In this document: one piece after another, positions 49,851-60,300 of the stretch
Layout of the letters: every line of letters begins with the position of its first letter
How positions within the stretch are numbered: the stretch's first letter is position 1
NCBI RefSeq assembly: GCF_022347785.1
Contig: NZ_JAKRGA010000004.1
Coordinates: forward strand, 1-64,000
Direction of reading: 5' to 3'
DNA from: Psychrobium sp. MM17-31
Lineage (GTDB): Bacteria > Pseudomonadota > Gammaproteobacteria > Enterobacterales > Psychrobiaceae
DNA length: 64,000 bases
Made by a program: the position numbers and the translations under genes
Notes under the pieces: generated by a model
Told to the model about the DNA's origin: nothing
The model's input: only the letters and a program-made list of their open reading frames with translations
Database searches by the model: none

Positions 49851-51893
49851 CTAGATGACATTTTGGTCGAGCTGCCAATGCATCGCAAACTGATGAGCCC
49901 GCTCTCTCGGGAGCGCTTCAGCATAATACCACCCCTGTATCACATCTACTTTTAGTTCATTGACCCAATCTTTCTCATTGGCGTTTTCAACGCCCTCCGC
50001 CACAACCGTTAGATTAAGCTCTTTAAACATTTTCACTAATTGCCTATAGATGCTTCGGCCTTTATTGGTGGTGCAACGTTCTAAAAATGAGCGGTCAAGT
50101 TTAATGATGTTTAGATTGAGTTTAGACAGTATCGATAGATTGGAGTACCCCGTCCCGAAGTCATCTAACGCAACTTTGACACCAATGGCGTTTAGCTTGT
50201 CGATATGTTGGTTGATCATATTTGTGTTTTCGAGATAGTTAGATTCAATGATTTCGACGGTAAGCTGATTTGGGAACGCCGTGAAGTTATCGCAAATCAA
50301 GTCGATTAGCTCGCGATTGAGTAAGCTATCTGGGCAGAGATTAATACTGATCCGGGGTGAAAATTGTCTCTTGCGCCATTCTGTTAAATCTAACGCTGCT
50401 CTTTCTATCACCCAGCGATCGATCGTTTCCGAAATGTGATTTTCATATAAGGTTGTGAGGAAATATGGGTTTTTCACGTTACCTTCTTTATCACGGAGTC
50501 GCATTAGGCTCTCATAGCCATAGAGGCTATTTGTTGTCGTGTTGATTTGAGGTTGATAGTAGAGTACTAAATCCCCTTGGCTAATTTCTTCTAATGTGTG
50601 CACGAGAAAGGTATCGTCATCAATCGCTTGGTGTTTGTAATTAAAGTGGCGTGATTCATCCTTATTGGCGACTTGTTGTGGCAGTGACAGTGACTCGTCA
50701 AAATTGATAAGTGCTGTATCAACCGCTCGATAGCGATGGCTCATGTTGACAAAGGGAATATAAATAAGTGTATTAAGAGCGATTAGGCACAACTGAAAGA
50801 ATATGACTAAGAAGCTTTCACTAATAATCCAGCTCTGTATAAAGAATGGCATACTCCAAGACACCGTACCTCCGTTATAGGGGAGCCAGCCGTTCGAGAG
50901 AAATTCGTAGGCGATGGTGTAATTTAAAATTGGACACAGAACAAATGGAATGAAGTAAATGGGGTTAAGTACAATTGGTAACCCATATAGGATCACTTCG
51001 TTCATATTAAAAAGTGTAAACGGAATGCTCAGCCGAGCGATGGAGTTTTCGTGATCTTTACGGCGCTTGATCAATATCGCGATGACCAAACCAAACATAC
51101 CACCAACGCCACCAAGGAATACAAAAGTATCGAAGAAAGATATCATCGACATGTTTGGTAGAAACTCTTCATATAGAAAAGAATTGCCGAATAACGAATC
51201 AAAAGCGTTTGAACCATGTACACCGACTAACCAAAAAAGGCTAGTGAGCAATTGCCTAATTAACCCCTTCGCATATAAATCTCGCTCTTCTATGAAGTTA
51301 CTAAAAGGCGAAAAAGTCCAATCTATAACCACAGCACCATACGGGATGACCAAGTAAAGAGTCGCAAAGACTAGAATAAAAGGCGTTACCATTTGAATGT
51401 TGATGCGTAGAAAACGGCTGATTCCGAATAGACTAACCGTTGTTAATTTTAGGACGCGGAAATAAAAGCGAAGTAAATAGCTACTAAGAGAAGGAATTAG
51501 AATCGCATAAATGGTGGCGTGAGAGGAATGAATAACGATGGCCCCTTGTTCAATTAATACGTAGTTGCCGTGGGTGAGAAAACACACTAAACCGAGCAAA
51601 GAGCCGCCTATCGGGTTAACGCCCAAATTTTTTGAGAGATAAAAGCCAATACTTATCACCATCATGATGGGGTAAATCATTAAAATGATTGAAAGCTCTT
51701 TACTGAAGGATTCGAGATTAATATTACTGAGCGCAAAATCTTGAACGGCGTAGGCATTGAAATGAGTCACTAAACTTTGCACCACTAAAAAGCTGGCCGT
51801 TAGTGTTAAGAAAGCAATAAGAGTAATGAAAGCTTCTCGTAAACTAAGCAGGTAGACGCTGTTGACCACCTTAACGAGATGAGCGTGCAGCAT
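49851..51893 (-). CDS. PTS EIIC-type membrane domain fused to EAL phosphodiesterase
   Basis: The 680-residue protein has about 8-10 hydrophobic segments over residues ~20-385 that resemble the sugar-transporting EIIC domain of the phosphotransferase system. The family-like marks include GVHGSNAFDSLF near 225 and FTLFNMNEVILYGLPIVLNPIYF near 290 (read as a pattern). The C-terminal EAL domain starts near residue 440: YYQPQI, YESLMRLRD (ESL instead of EAL, catalytic Glu kept), the Asn in ISINLCP, VEIIES, ALDDFGTGYSN, KLDRSFL and AEGVEN are all present, so breakdown of cyclic-di-GMP is plausible. No EIIA or EIIB partner lies nearby. It may sense a sugar or act as a transport-coupled receptor. The gene runs against the ribosomal operons and sits exactly between rpsQ and rplN. 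Confidence 0.85.
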   Translation of the reverse strand: MLHAHLVKVVNSVYLLSLREAFITLIAFLTLTASFLVVQSLVTHFNAYAVQDFALSNINLESFSKELSIILMIYPIMMVISIGFYLSKNLGVNPIGGSLLGLVCFLTHGNYVLIEQGAIVIHSSHATIYAILIPSLSSYLLRFYFRVLKLTTVSLFGISRFLRINIQMVTPFILVFATLYLVIPYGAVVIDWTFSPFSNFIEERDLYAKGLIRQLLTSLFWLVGVHGSNAFDSLFGNSFLYEEFLPNMSMISFFDTFVFLGGVGGMFGLVIAILIKRRKDHENSIARLSIPFTLFNMNEVILYGLPIVLNPIYFIPFVLCPILNYTIAYEFLSNGWLPYNGGTVSWSMPFFIQSWIISESFLVIFFQLCLIALNTLIYIPFVNMSHRYRAVDTALINFDESLSLPQQVANKDESRHFNYKHQAIDDDTFLVHTLEEISQGDLVLYYQPQINTTTNSLYGYESLMRLRDKEGNVKNPYFLTTLYENHISETIDRWVIERAALDLTEWRKRQFSPRISINLCPDSLLNRELIDLICDNFTAFPNQLTVEIIESNYLENTNMINQHIDKLNAIGVKVALDDFGTGYSNLSILSKLNLNIIKLDRSFLERCTTNKGRSIYRQLVKMFKELNLTVVAEGVENANEKDWVNELKVDVIQGWYYAEALPRERAHQFAMHWQLDQNVI

Positions 51894-52151
51894 TGGCTTT
51901 AATCCTTTAACGATAATTTACCCTGTTAAATAATAGACGAAGATCCTATTGCTGCTTTTTTTCCTTAGAAGTTAGCCTTAATCAATTCGCTATATTGAGA
52001 CTTTGTGATCTCCATCGTTCATTTAGTGCTGTATAATTTGTGTTCACTAATCGTCAAATCCCTTAACTGCTTGTTTATGAAATAGATCGGCTAAATATTG
52101 TACGGCTGCTGCTAAATTGAACTTAGCCTTTCTATATTTTTTTTACTTTGT

Positions 52152-52157
52152 TATACT
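52152..52157 (+). promoter_or_regulatory. Candidate -10 of the spc operon promoter
   Basis: TATACT followed by ATCGCGCC resembles the other ribosomal promoters in its GC-rich discriminator and lies 70 bases before rplN. The -35 region 17 bases upstream is poor (CTTTCT). A promoter is needed here because rplN is cut off from the S10 operon by the terminator and the reversed EIIC-EAL gene. Confidence 0.55.
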
Positions 52158-52227
52158 ATCGCGCCTCTTAATGGGAAGAGGTCCATATCAATCGGTATGG
52201 ATTAGTTAAATTAGCGGAGCATATAAC

Positions 52228-52596
52228 ATGATCCAAATGCAATCTAAACTTGACGTAGCTGATAATTCAGGTGCACGTCGAGTACAATGTATTAAGGTTC
52301 TTGGCGGTTCACACCGTCGTTATGCGCGCGTTGGTGACATCATCAAAGTTTCTGTAAAAGAAGCAATTCCTCGCGGTAAAGTGAAGAAAGGTGATGTAAT
52401 GAACGCCGTAGTTGTTCGTACGTCTAAAGCTATCCGTCGTGCAGACGGCAGTGCTATTCGTTTCGACAACAATGCAGCTGTAATGTTAAATGCTAACTTA
52501 CAGCCTGTTGGTACTCGAATCTTTGGTCCAGTAACGCGTGAACTACGTACAGAGCAGTTCATGAAAATCGTTTCTCTGGCTCCAGAAGTACTGTAA
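52228..52596 (+). CDS. rplN: 50S ribosomal protein L14
   Basis: L14 binds 23S rRNA at the subunit interface. The 122-residue protein begins [18 protein letters not shown] and has the [15 protein letters not shown] loop; the E. coli protein is 123 residues. It is the first gene of the spc operon. Confidence 0.99.
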   Translation: MIQMQSKLDVADNSGARRVQCIKVLGGSHRRYARVGDIIKVSVKEAIPRGKVKKGDVMNAVVVRTSKAIRRADGSAIRFDNNAAVMLNANLQPVGTRIFGPVTRELRTEQFMKIVSLAPEVL

Positions 52597-52607
52597 GGAA
52601 TAGAATC

Positions 52608-52916
52608 ATGGCAGCGAAAATTCGTCAAAATGATGAAATCATTGTTTTAGCCGGTAAAGATAAAGGCAAGCGCGGTAAAGTTTTAAAAGTGCAAGCTGAC
52701 GGTAAAGCAATTGTAGAAGGTGTAAACATCATCAAGAAACACCAAAAGCCAAACCCACAATTGGGCGTAGCTGGCGGTATTGTTGAGAAAGAAGCACCAA
52801 TCCAAATGTCTAACATTGCACTTGTAGATGCCGATGGCAAAGCAAGTCGTGTTGGTTTCCGACTAGAAGACGGCAAAAAAGTACGTTTCTTCAAGTCTAA
52901 TAATGAACTAGTTTAA
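52608..52916 (+). CDS. rplX: 50S ribosomal protein L24
   Basis: L24 starts 50S assembly. The 102-residue protein has the KOW motif [20 protein letters not shown] at residues 9-28 and the proline-rich [15 protein letters not shown] loop. Position 2 of the spc operon is standard. Confidence 0.99.
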   Translation: MAAKIRQNDEIIVLAGKDKGKRGKVLKVQADGKAIVEGVNIIKKHQKPNPQLGVAGGIVEKEAPIQMSNIALVDADGKASRVGFRLEDGKKVRFFKSNNELV

Positions 52917-52929
52917 TTCGGAGTTAACG

Positions 52930-53469
52930 ATGGCGAAACTGCATGGTTATTACAACGAGACTGTAGTTAACAAACTAAAAGAAGAGTTTGGTTACACCAG
53001 TGTCATGCAAGTCCCTCGGATTGAAAAAATCACCCTAAACATGGGTGTCGGTGAAGCTCTTGCTGATAAAAAAGTATTAGAGCACGCAGTTAAAGATATG
53101 ACTGCAATTGCTGGTCAAAAACCAGTTGTCACTGTAGCTCGCAAATCAGTTGCTGGCTTTAAAATCCGTGAAGGCTACCCTATTGGTTGTAAAGTGACCC
53201 TACGTGGCGAACGTATGTGGGAATTTTTAGAGCGTTTAATCTCTATCTCAATTCCTCGTATCCGTGATTTCCGTGGTTTATCAGACAAGTCTTTTGACGG
53301 TCGTGGTAACTACAGCATGGGTGTACGTGAACAGATTATCTTCCCTGAAATCGATTACGATAAAGTAGACAAAATCCGTGGTATGGATATTACCATTGGT
53401 ACTACTGCATCAACTAACGAAGAAGGTCGAGCTCTGTTAGCCGCATTCAACTTCCCATTCCGCAAATAA
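52930..53469 (+). CDS. rplE: 50S ribosomal protein L5
   Basis: L5 binds 5S rRNA. The 179-residue protein equals E. coli in length and has [16 protein letters not shown] near residue 27 and [16 protein letters not shown] near 125. In E. coli the S8 repressor site is near the rplE start; I could not confirm it here by eye. Confidence 0.99.
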   Translation: MAKLHGYYNETVVNKLKEEFGYTSVMQVPRIEKITLNMGVGEALADKKVLEHAVKDMTAIAGQKPVVTVARKSVAGFKIREGYPIGCKVTLRGERMWEFLERLISISIPRIRDFRGLSDKSFDGRGNYSMGVREQIIFPEIDYDKVDKIRGMDITIGTTASTNEEGRALLAAFNFPFRK

Positions 53470-53480
53470 GGTGTAGGGTT

Positions 53481-53786
53481 ATGGCAAAGCAATCAATGAA
53501 GGCCCGTGAGGCCAAACGCGCTAAATTAGTAGCGAAGTATGCTGAAAAGCGTGCTGCTCTGAAAGCGATTATCAGCAGCGTAACTGCTTCTGAAGAAGAA
53601 AAATGGGATGCAGTATTAACACTGCAATCTTTACCACGTGATTCAAGTAAATCTCGTGCTCGCAACCGTTGTAACGTTACAGGTCGTCCACACGGCTACC
53701 TACGTAAGTTCGGTATGAGTCGCATCAAGACGCGTGAAGCGGCGATGCGCGGTGAAATCCCTGGCTTGACAAAAGCCTCTTGGTAA
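53481..53786 (+). CDS. rpsN: 30S ribosomal protein S14, zinc-free type
   Basis: S14 lies in the 30S head. The 101-residue protein has [20 protein letters not shown] with a single cysteine, so it is the long, zinc-independent form, not the short four-cysteine form. It begins [15 protein letters not shown]. Confidence 0.99.
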   Translation: MAKQSMKAREAKRAKLVAKYAEKRAALKAIISSVTASEEEKWDAVLTLQSLPRDSSKSRARNRCNVTGRPHGYLRKFGMSRIKTREAAMRGEIPGLTKASW

Positions 53787-53801
53787 TCGGAGTAAGCTAA
53801 T

Positions 53802-54194
53802 ATGAGCATGCAAGATCCTATCGCGGATATGCTAACACGCATCCGTAATGGTCAGAAAGCAGCAAAAAATGCTGTTTCTATGCCATCTTCAAAGTTAAAA
53901 GTAGCTATCGCGAAATTACTTAAAGAAGAAGGTTACATCACTGACTACGCTGTTTCTGGTGAAGTTAAGCCAGAATTAGAAATCACTTTAAAGTATTTCG
54001 AAGGCAAACAAGTTATTGAAACTATCCAACGTGTGAGCCGTCCTGGTCTTCGCATTTATAAGGGCAAAGACGAGCTGCCAAAAATCATGGCTGGCATGGG
54101 CGTTGCTGTAGTTTCTACTTCTAAAGGTTTGATGACCGACCGTGCAGCGCGTAAAGCGGGCATGGGTGGCGAGATCATCTGTTACGTAGCTTAA
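53802..54194 (+). CDS. rpsH: 30S ribosomal protein S8
   Basis: S8 is a core 16S-binding protein and the usual translational repressor of the spc operon. The 130-residue protein equals E. coli in length, begins [17 protein letters not shown] and ends with the [20 protein letters not shown] segment. Confidence 0.99.
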   Translation: MSMQDPIADMLTRIRNGQKAAKNAVSMPSSKLKVAIAKLLKEEGYITDYAVSGEVKPELEITLKYFEGKQVIETIQRVSRPGLRIYKGKDELPKIMAGMGVAVVSTSKGLMTDRAARKAGMGGEIICYVA

Positions 54195-54207
54195 TAAGGA
54201 GTTTACA

Positions 54208-54741
54208 ATGTCACGTGTCGCAAAAGCACCCGTTGCAATTCCTGCTGGCGTAGAGGTATCTCTAAACGGTCAGGAAATCACTGTTAAAGGTGGTAAAGGT
54301 TCACTAACTCGCGTTTTCAATGACGCAGTAGCTTTATCTGTTGAAGACAATGCTGTTACATTCGCACCTGCTGAAGGTTCGGTTGACGGTTGGGCACAAG
54401 CTGGTACAGCTCGCGCTCTAGTTAACAACATGGTTAAAGGTACAAGCGAAGGTTTCGAGAAGAAACTTGAGCTAGTTGGTGTTGGTTACCGTGCAAAAGT
54501 TGCTGGTAAATCAATCGACCTTTCACTTGGTTTCTCTCACCCTGTAGTTCACGAACTACCAGAAGGTGTGACAGCTGAGTGTCCAAGTCAAACTGAAATC
54601 GTTCTTAAAGGCGTTGACAACCAAGTTGTTAACCAAGTTGCTGCTAAGATCCGCGCTTACCGTCCACCAGAGCCATACAAAGGTAAAGGTGTTCGTTACG
54701 CTGATGAGCATGTACGCCGTAAAGAAGCTAAGAAGAAGTAG
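54208..54741 (+). CDS. rplF: 50S ribosomal protein L6
   Basis: L6 lies near the factor-binding site. The 177-residue protein has two repeated domains, with [20 protein letters not shown] near residue 88 and the C-terminal [16 protein letters not shown]. Confidence 0.99.
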   Translation: MSRVAKAPVAIPAGVEVSLNGQEITVKGGKGSLTRVFNDAVALSVEDNAVTFAPAEGSVDGWAQAGTARALVNNMVKGTSEGFEKKLELVGVGYRAKVAGKSIDLSLGFSHPVVHELPEGVTAECPSQTEIVLKGVDNQVVNQVAAKIRAYRPPEPYKGKGVRYADEHVRRKEAKKK

Positions 54742-54750
54742 GTAAATACG

Positions 54751-55104
54751 ATGGATAAGAAAACATCTCGTTTGCGCCGCGCTACTCGCGCCCGCGCAAA
54801 AATGGCAGAACTAAACGCTACGCGTTTAGTTGTACACCGTACATCTAGCCATATCTACGCTCAAGTAATCGCTGCAGGTTCTGGCGACGTAGTAGCTAGC
54901 GCTTCTACAGCTGAAAAAGCGATCCGTTCTGAACTAAAGAGCACTGGTAACGTTGAAGCAGCAACTCTTGTTGGTAAAACTGTTGCAGAGCGTGCTGTTG
55001 AAAAGGGTGTAACTGCTGTTGCATTCGATCGTTCAGGTTTCAAATACCACGGCCGCGTAGAAGCATTAGCAAATGCTGCTCGTGAAGCTGGTCTGAAATT
55101 CTAG
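54751..55104 (+). CDS. rplR: 50S ribosomal protein L18
   Basis: L18 carries 5S rRNA to the ribosome with L5. The 117-residue protein equals E. coli in length and has [16 protein letters not shown] and [19 protein letters not shown]. Confidence 0.99.
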   Translation: MDKKTSRLRRATRARAKMAELNATRLVVHRTSSHIYAQVIAAGSGDVVASASTAEKAIRSELKSTGNVEAATLVGKTVAERAVEKGVTAVAFDRSGFKYHGRVEALANAAREAGLKF

Positions 55105-55114
55105 GAGTTAGATC

Positions 55115-55618
55115 ATGGCAAAGTTTGAAGAACAACAACAAAGCGACATGGCTGAAAAGCTAATCGCTGTAAACCGTGTATCTAAAGTAGTTAAAGGTGG
55201 TCGTATCTTTAGCTTCACAGCATTAACTGTTGTGGGTGATGGCGCTGGTAAAATTGGTTTTGGTTACGGTAAGGCTCGTGAAGTTCCTGCTGCAATCCAA
55301 AAAGCAATGGAAAAAGCTCGTCGTAATACAATCACGGTTAACCTAAAAGGTACAACCCTACAACACGCAATCAAAGGTAAGCACTCAGGTTCGAATGTTT
55401 ACATGCAACCAGCTTCTGATGGTACTGGTATCATCGCTGGCGGCGCAATGCGTGCTGTATTAGAAGTTGCAGGTGTACAAAACGTACTATCTAAAGCTTA
55501 CGGTTCTACTAACCCGATCAACATCGTTCGCGCAACGTTTAACGCTCTAGAAGGTATGAAAACTCCTTCTGCTGTAGCTGCTAAACGTGGTCTAAGCGTT
55601 GACGAGATCATGGAGTAA
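55115..55618 (+). CDS. rpsE: 30S ribosomal protein S5
   Basis: S5 forms the mRNA entry tunnel with S3 and S4 and affects decoding fidelity. The 167-residue protein has [20 protein letters not shown] and [19 protein letters not shown]. The spectinomycin-loop region (VSKVVKGGR) looks wild type. Confidence 0.99.
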   Translation: MAKFEEQQQSDMAEKLIAVNRVSKVVKGGRIFSFTALTVVGDGAGKIGFGYGKAREVPAAIQKAMEKARRNTITVNLKGTTLQHAIKGKHSGSNVYMQPASDGTGIIAGGAMRAVLEVAGVQNVLSKAYGSTNPINIVRATFNALEGMKTPSAVAAKRGLSVDEIME

Positions 55619-55621
55619 GAA

Positions 55622-55804
55622 ATGGCTAAGAAAACAGTTAAAGTAACTCAGGTAAAAAGCTCAATCGGCCGTTTACCTAAGCACAAAGCTTGTTTAGCAG
55701 GTCTTGGCTTACGTCGCATTAATCACACTGTTGAACTAGAAGATACTCCTTCAGTTCGCGGTATGATTAATAAAGTTTACTACATGGTTAAGGTAGAGGA
55801 TTAA
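55622..55804 (+). CDS. rpmD: 50S ribosomal protein L30
   Basis: L30 is a small 50S protein. The 60-residue product has [20 protein letters not shown] and ends MVKVED, matching E. coli (59). It lies 3 bases after rpsE. Confidence 0.98.
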   Translation: MAKKTVKVTQVKSSIGRLPKHKACLAGLGLRRINHTVELEDTPSVRGMINKVYYMVKVED

Positions 55805-55807
55805 GAC

Positions 55808-56242
55808 ATGCGTTTAAATACTCTTTCACCAGCTGCTGGCTCTAAAAAAGTAGCTAAGCGTGTAGGCCGTGGTATCGGTTCTGGTCTTGGTAAGACTGGT
55901 GGCCGTGGTCACAAAGGTCTTAAGTCACGTTCTGGCGGTAGTGTACGTCCAGGTTTTGAAGGTGGTCAAATGCCTTTAAAACAACGTTTACCAAAATTTG
56001 GTTTTACTTCACGTAAAGCATTGGTAACTGCTGAAGTACGTCTACACGAGATCGCTCAAGTATCGGGTGACGTAGTTGAACTAGCTAGCCTAATGGAAGC
56101 TAACGTTATTACTCGTAACATTAAGTTTGCTAAAGTAGTACTTTCGGGTACTATTGAGCGCCCAGTGACCGTTAAAGGTCTACGTGTAACTAAAGGCGCT
56201 CGCGCAGCTATCGAAGCTGCCGGTGGCAAAATCGAGGAATAA
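55808..56242 (+). CDS. rplO: 50S ribosomal protein L15
   Basis: L15 helps late 50S assembly. The 144-residue protein equals E. coli in length and has the glycine-rich [18 protein letters not shown] stretch near residue 21 and [18 protein letters not shown] near 53. Confidence 0.99.
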   Translation: MRLNTLSPAAGSKKVAKRVGRGIGSGLGKTGGRGHKGLKSRSGGSVRPGFEGGQMPLKQRLPKFGFTSRKALVTAEVRLHEIAQVSGDVVELASLMEANVITRNIKFAKVVLSGTIERPVTVKGLRVTKGARAAIEAAGGKIEE

Positions 56243-56248
56243 TAGCTG

Positions 56249-57562
56249 ATGGCTAAACCAGGAAAAGATATGCAAGGTGCACAAGGTGGTCTTTCTGAAT
56301 TGAAGGCACGCTTGTGGTTTGTTTTTGGCGCGATTATCGTGTTCAGAGCAGGCTCATTTGTTCCAATTCCTGGTGTTGACGCCGCAGTATTAGCCCAGCT
56401 GTTTGAACAGCAACAAGGAACCATCCTGAGCATGTTTAACATGTTTTCAGGTGGGGCCCTTGAACGTGCCTCTATCTTCGCTTTAGGTATCATGCCGTAC
56501 ATTTCTGCAAGTATTATCATGCAGTTAATGACCGTGGTACATCCTGCTATGGCAGAGCTAAAGAAAGAAGGTGAAGCTGGTCGTCGCAAGATCAGTCAAT
56601 ACACCCGTTGGGGTACGCTAGTGTTGGCAACCTTCCAAGCAATTGGTATTGCTACAGGGTTGCCAAACCTCATACCAGGACTTGTAGCAGATCCAGGTTT
56701 CCAGTTCTACTTCGTAGCTGTAGTGAGCTTGGTGACAGGTACAATGTTCCTAATGTGGTTAGGTGAGCAAATCACAGAGCGCGGTATCGGTAACGGTATC
56801 TCAATCTTGATTTTTGCCGGTATCGTTGCCGGTCTGCCATCAGCACTAGGTTCAATGGTTGAGCAAGCGCGTCAAGGGGATCTAAATCCACTACTGGCAT
56901 TATTATTGGCCGGAATTATGTTCGCCGTCACATATCTTGTGGTGTTTGTAGAGCGTGGACAACGTCGCATTGTGGTAAACTATGCGAAACGTCAGCAAGG
57001 ACGTAAAGTTTTTGCAGCGCAAAGCACACATTTACCTCTGAAGGTAAACATGGCGGGTGTTATCCCACCAATTTTTGCATCAAGCATTATTTTATTCCCA
57101 GGTACTCTGGGTCAATGGTTCGGTCAAACTGAGGGTTTAACTTGGATGGCTGACTTGTCATTGGCAATTGCGCCAGGACAACCGTTGTATTCAATGCTTT
57201 ATGCAGCTGCTATAATCTTCTTCTGCTTTTTCTACACGGCGTTGGTATTCAACCCACGTGAAACAGCTGATAACTTGAAGAAGAGTGGTGCATTTGTTCC
57301 AGGAATTCGCCCTGGTGAGCAAACATCGAAATATATCGATAAGATAATGACACGTTTAACCTTCGCAGGTGCGTTGTACATTACCTTTATTTGTTTGGTA
57401 CCAGAGTTCATGACCATGTCTATGAATGTACAATTTTACTTCGGTGGCACATCGCTACTGATTATGGTTGTAGTAATCATGGATTTCATGGCTCAAGTTC
57501 AGACCCATCTGATGTCTCATCAGTATGATTCGGTCATGAAGAAAGCTAATCTTAAAGGTTAG
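56249..57562 (+). CDS. secY: Preprotein translocase subunit SecY
   Basis: SecY is the pore of the Sec translocon and pairs with SecE (encoded at 20527). The 437-residue protein has ten hydrophobic segments, a plug region after helix 1, the cytoplasmic [15 protein letters not shown] loop near residue 243 and [18 protein letters not shown] near 353. It is the penultimate spc operon gene. Confidence 0.98.
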   Translation: MAKPGKDMQGAQGGLSELKARLWFVFGAIIVFRAGSFVPIPGVDAAVLAQLFEQQQGTILSMFNMFSGGALERASIFALGIMPYISASIIMQLMTVVHPAMAELKKEGEAGRRKISQYTRWGTLVLATFQAIGIATGLPNLIPGLVADPGFQFYFVAVVSLVTGTMFLMWLGEQITERGIGNGISILIFAGIVAGLPSALGSMVEQARQGDLNPLLALLLAGIMFAVTYLVVFVERGQRRIVVNYAKRQQGRKVFAAQSTHLPLKVNMAGVIPPIFASSIILFPGTLGQWFGQTEGLTWMADLSLAIAPGQPLYSMLYAAAIIFFCFFYTALVFNPRETADNLKKSGAFVPGIRPGEQTSKYIDKIMTRLTFAGALYITFICLVPEFMTMSMNVQFYFGGTSLLIMVVVIMDFMAQVQTHLMSHQYDSVMKKANLKG

Positions 57563-57592
57563 CCTTTAAGATAGTATTATTGGAGTAATGAT

Positions 57593-57706
57593 ATGAAAGT
57601 TCGTGCATCAGTAAAGAAGATCTGCCGTAACTGCAAGGTCATCAAACGCCACGGTGTTGTACGTGTTCTATGTTCAGAACCACGTCATAAACAACGTCAA
57701 GGCTAA
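57593..57706 (+). CDS. rpmJ: 50S ribosomal protein L36, zinc-binding type
   Basis: This 37-codon gene lies between secY and rpsM. The product begins [19 protein letters not shown] and ends RHKQRQG. It keeps the zinc ribbon: CRNC at residues 11-14, Cys27 and His32. ATG 57593 follows TGGAG by 7 bases. It is the standard last gene of the spc operon and is followed by a hairpin terminator. Confidence 0.97.
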   Translation: MKVRASVKKICRNCKVIKRHGVVRVLCSEPRHKQRQG

Positions 57707-57717
57707 TAAAATTTGAG

Positions 57718-57754
57718 CTTGCATCAAGCGTAGTTGTGCTTGGTGCAAGTTTTA
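57718..57754 (+). terminator. spc operon terminator
   Basis: CTTGCATCAAGC (57718-57729) pairs with GCTTGGTGCAAG (57738-57749), one G-U, followed by TTTTATTT. It divides the spc and alpha operons. Confidence 0.8.
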
Positions 57755-57755
57755 T

Positions 57756-57784
57756 TTGCAAACTGGCAGGGGTTCGAGTATCCT
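57756..57784 (+). promoter_or_regulatory. Candidate promoter of the alpha operon
   Basis: TTGCAA (57756-57761) and TATCCT (57779-57784) are 17 bases apart, directly after the spc terminator and 45 bases before rpsM, with a GC-rich AACGGGC following. Confidence 0.55.
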
Positions 57785-57785
57785 A

Positions 57786-57840
57786 ACGGGCTTTTCGACC
57801 CCAGCCCATTAACTTAAGGAGTGCTATAGTGGCCCGTATC
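57786..57840 (+). promoter_or_regulatory. Alpha operon leader, candidate S4-binding fold
   Basis: The leader base stretch ACGGGC (57786-57791) is complementary to GCCCGT (57832-57837), which covers codons 2 and 3 of rpsM. GGGC (57788) can alternatively pair with GCCC further on in the leader (GACCCCAGCCC region). Competing pairings that reach into the start site are what the E. coli S4-controlled alpha leader pseudoknot shows. The pairings are seen; S4 binding is inferred. Confidence 0.5.
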
Positions 57841-58185
57841 GCTGGCATTAACATTCCTGATCATAAGCATACAGTAATTGCACTGACGTCGATTTACGGC
57901 ATCGGTCTTACTCGCGCACAGGCTATCTGTGCATCTACGGGTATTGCTGAAGATGTGAAGATCAAGGAATTAGACGAAACACAATTAGATACACTACGTA
58001 ACGCTGTAGGTGAGTTCACTGTTGAAGGTGACCTACGTCGTGAAGTATCTATGAACATTAAACGACTAATGGATCTCGGTTGTAACCGCGGTCTGCGTCA
58101 TCGTAAGAGCTTGCCTCTACGTGGACAGCGTACTAAAACGAACGCTCGTACTCGTAAAGGTCCTCGTAAACCAATTAAGAAGTAG
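57829..58185 (+). CDS. rpsM: 30S ribosomal protein S13
   Basis: S13 contacts the P-site tRNA and forms a bridge to the 50S. The 118-residue protein starts at GTG ([20 protein letters not shown]) after AAGGAG and has [20 protein letters not shown] near the C terminus; the E. coli protein is also 118 residues. Confidence 0.99.
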   Translation: MARIAGINIPDHKHTVIALTSIYGIGLTRAQAICASTGIAEDVKIKELDETQLDTLRNAVGEFTVEGDLRREVSMNIKRLMDLGCNRGLRHRKSLPLRGQRTKTNARTRKGPRKPIKK

Positions 58186-58197
58186 GCGGGATAAATA

Positions 58198-58587
58198 ATG
58201 GCTAAAACTCCATCACGTTCTCGTAAGCGCGTACGCAAGCAAGTCGCAGACGGCATGGCACACATCCATGCTTCTTTCAACAACACAATCATTACGTTGA
58301 CTGATCGCCAAGGTAACGCTCTTTCATGGGCAACTTCTGGTGGTTCTGGCTTCCGTGGTTCTCGTAAATCTACCCCGTTCGCTGCACAGGTTGCTGCTGA
58401 GCGCGCTGGTGAAGCTGCGAAAGAATACGGTTTAAAGAACATTGAAGTATTCGTAAAAGGTCCGGGACCAGGCCGTGAGTCTGCAATCCGCGCATTAAAC
58501 GCTGTGGGTTACAAGATCACTAACATCACTGATGTTACTCCTATCCCGCACAATGGTTGTCGTCCACCTAAGAAACGTCGCGTTTAA
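58198..58587 (+). CDS. rpsK: 30S ribosomal protein S11
   Basis: S11 lies at the 30S platform. The 129-residue protein has [18 protein letters not shown] and ends [18 protein letters not shown], as in E. coli. Confidence 0.99.
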   Translation: MAKTPSRSRKRVRKQVADGMAHIHASFNNTIITLTDRQGNALSWATSGGSGFRGSRKSTPFAAQVAAERAGEAAKEYGLKNIEVFVKGPGPGRESAIRALNAVGYKITNITDVTPIPHNGCRPPKKRRV

Positions 58588-58616
58588 GACATTCTTAGGC
58601 CAGTAGGAGAAAGAAC

Positions 58617-59237
58617 ATGGCAAGATATTTGGGTCCAAAACTCAAACTAAGCCGTCGAGAAGGTACTGACCTTTTCTTGAAAAGCGGCGTTCGCGCAATT
58701 GATTCTAAGTGTAACATCGAGCAAGTTCCTGGTGTTCACGGTGCGCGCAGAACTCGTTTATCAGAGTACGGTATTCAATTACGTGAAAAGCAAAAAGTAC
58801 GTCGTATGTACGGTGTATTAGAAAAGCAATTCCGTAATTACTATAAAGATGCAGCACGTCTAAAAGGTAACACAGGTGAAAACCTACTAGTTATCCTTGA
58901 AGGCCGTCTGGATAACGTTGTTTACCGCATGGGCTTTGGCTCAACTCGTGCTGAAGCACGTCAGTTAGTAAGCCACAAAGCTATCATGGTTAACGGTAAA
59001 GTAGTAAACATTCCGTCGTATAACGTTAAGCCTAGCGACGTTATCAGCGTTCGCGAAAAATCTAAGAAGCAAGCTCGTATTGCCGCTTCTTTAGAGTTGG
59101 CCGCACAACGCGAGCCAAGCGCTTGGGTAGAAGTTGACACCACTAAGTTCGAAGGTACTTTCAAACGCCTTCCAGAGCGCAGTGATTTGTCTGCGGAAAT
59201 CAATGAACAGCTGATCGTCGAGCTTTACTCTAAGTAG
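58617..59237 (+). CDS. rpsD: 30S ribosomal protein S4
   Basis: S4 starts 30S assembly and usually represses the alpha operon. The 206-residue protein equals E. coli in length, with [20 protein letters not shown], the [20 protein letters not shown] segment and the S4 RNA-binding domain near residues 95-160. Confidence 0.99.
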   Translation: MARYLGPKLKLSRREGTDLFLKSGVRAIDSKCNIEQVPGVHGARRTRLSEYGIQLREKQKVRRMYGVLEKQFRNYYKDAARLKGNTGENLLVILEGRLDNVVYRMGFGSTRAEARQLVSHKAIMVNGKVVNIPSYNVKPSDVISVREKSKKQARIAASLELAAQREPSAWVEVDTTKFEGTFKRLPERSDLSAEINEQLIVELYSK

Positions 59238-59260
59238 AGCTAATAATAAGAGAGGACACA

Positions 59261-60250
59261 ATGCAGGGTTCTGTTACAGAATTTCTAAAGCCACGACTTG
59301 TCGATATCGAGCAAGTCAGTGCTACACGCTCAAAGGTTATTTTAGAGCCATTAGAGCGTGGATTTGGTCATACACTAGGTAATGCGCTACGTCGCATTTT
59401 ATTATCGTCAATGCCTGGTTGTGCCGTAACTGAAGTTGAGATTGACGGCGTACTTCACGAGTACTCTTCGAAAGAAGGTGTTCAAGAAGACGTACTGGAA
59501 ATCTTACTAAACCTAAAAGGTTTATCAGTTAAGTTGGAAGGTAAAACTGAAGCTATGTTGACACTCACGAAGAGTGGAGCAGGCCCTGTGACGGCAGGTG
59601 ACATCACCCACGACGGTGATGTTGAAATCGCAAACCCTGAGCATGTAATTTGTCATCTTTCTGAAGATGGTGAAGTTAACATGCGCATTAAGGTTGAAAT
59701 GGGTCGTGGTTATGAGCCAGCAACAGCTCGTCAAACTGACGAAGACGAAGAGCGTCCAATTGGTCGTCTTCTAGTTGATGCTTCTTATAGCCCAGTTGTT
59801 CGTATCGCATACAACGTTGAAGCTGCTCGTGTAGAACAACGTACTGACTTAGATAAGTTAGTTATCGATATGACAACCAATGGTACTCTAGATCCTGAAG
59901 AAGCGATTCGTCGCGCTTCAACGATCCTTGCTGAGCAACTAGATGCATTCGTAGATTTACGCGATGTAACAGAAGTTGAAGAGAAAGAAGAGAAACCAGA
60001 GTTCGATCCGATCCTGCTGCGTCCTGTAGACGATCTTGAACTCACAGTTCGTTCGGCTAACTGTCTGAAAGCCGAAGCTATTCACTACATTGGTGATTTA
60101 GTACAGCGTACCGAAGTTGAGTTGTTAAAAACTCCTAACCTTGGTAAGAAATCGCTTACTGAAATTAAAGACGTCTTGGCTTCACGCGGTCTGTCTTTAG
60201 GTATGCGTTTAGAAAACTGGCCACCGGCTAGTATCGCTGACGCGCTATAA
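59261..60250 (+). CDS. rpoA: DNA-directed RNA polymerase subunit alpha
   Basis: Alpha dimerises to nucleate RNA polymerase. The 329-residue protein equals E. coli in length. The N-terminal domain has [20 protein letters not shown]. The C-terminal domain, which binds UP elements and activators, has [20 protein letters not shown] and [19 protein letters not shown]. Confidence 0.99.
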   Translation: MQGSVTEFLKPRLVDIEQVSATRSKVILEPLERGFGHTLGNALRRILLSSMPGCAVTEVEIDGVLHEYSSKEGVQEDVLEILLNLKGLSVKLEGKTEAMLTLTKSGAGPVTAGDITHDGDVEIANPEHVICHLSEDGEVNMRIKVEMGRGYEPATARQTDEDEERPIGRLLVDASYSPVVRIAYNVEAARVEQRTDLDKLVIDMTTNGTLDPEEAIRRASTILAEQLDAFVDLRDVTEVEEKEEKPEFDPILLRPVDDLELTVRSANCLKAEAIHYIGDLVQRTEVELLKTPNLGKKSLTEIKDVLASRGLSLGMRLENWPPASIADAL

Positions 60251-60300
60251 TCAGCAGTCTAGTTAATTGTCGAACAAGATTTAGTTAAAAGGATAAGGTC

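Noticed and set aside
56056-56589. A 177-codon frame antisense to rplO/secY
   Set aside because: It spans two well-supported genes and has no plausible product.
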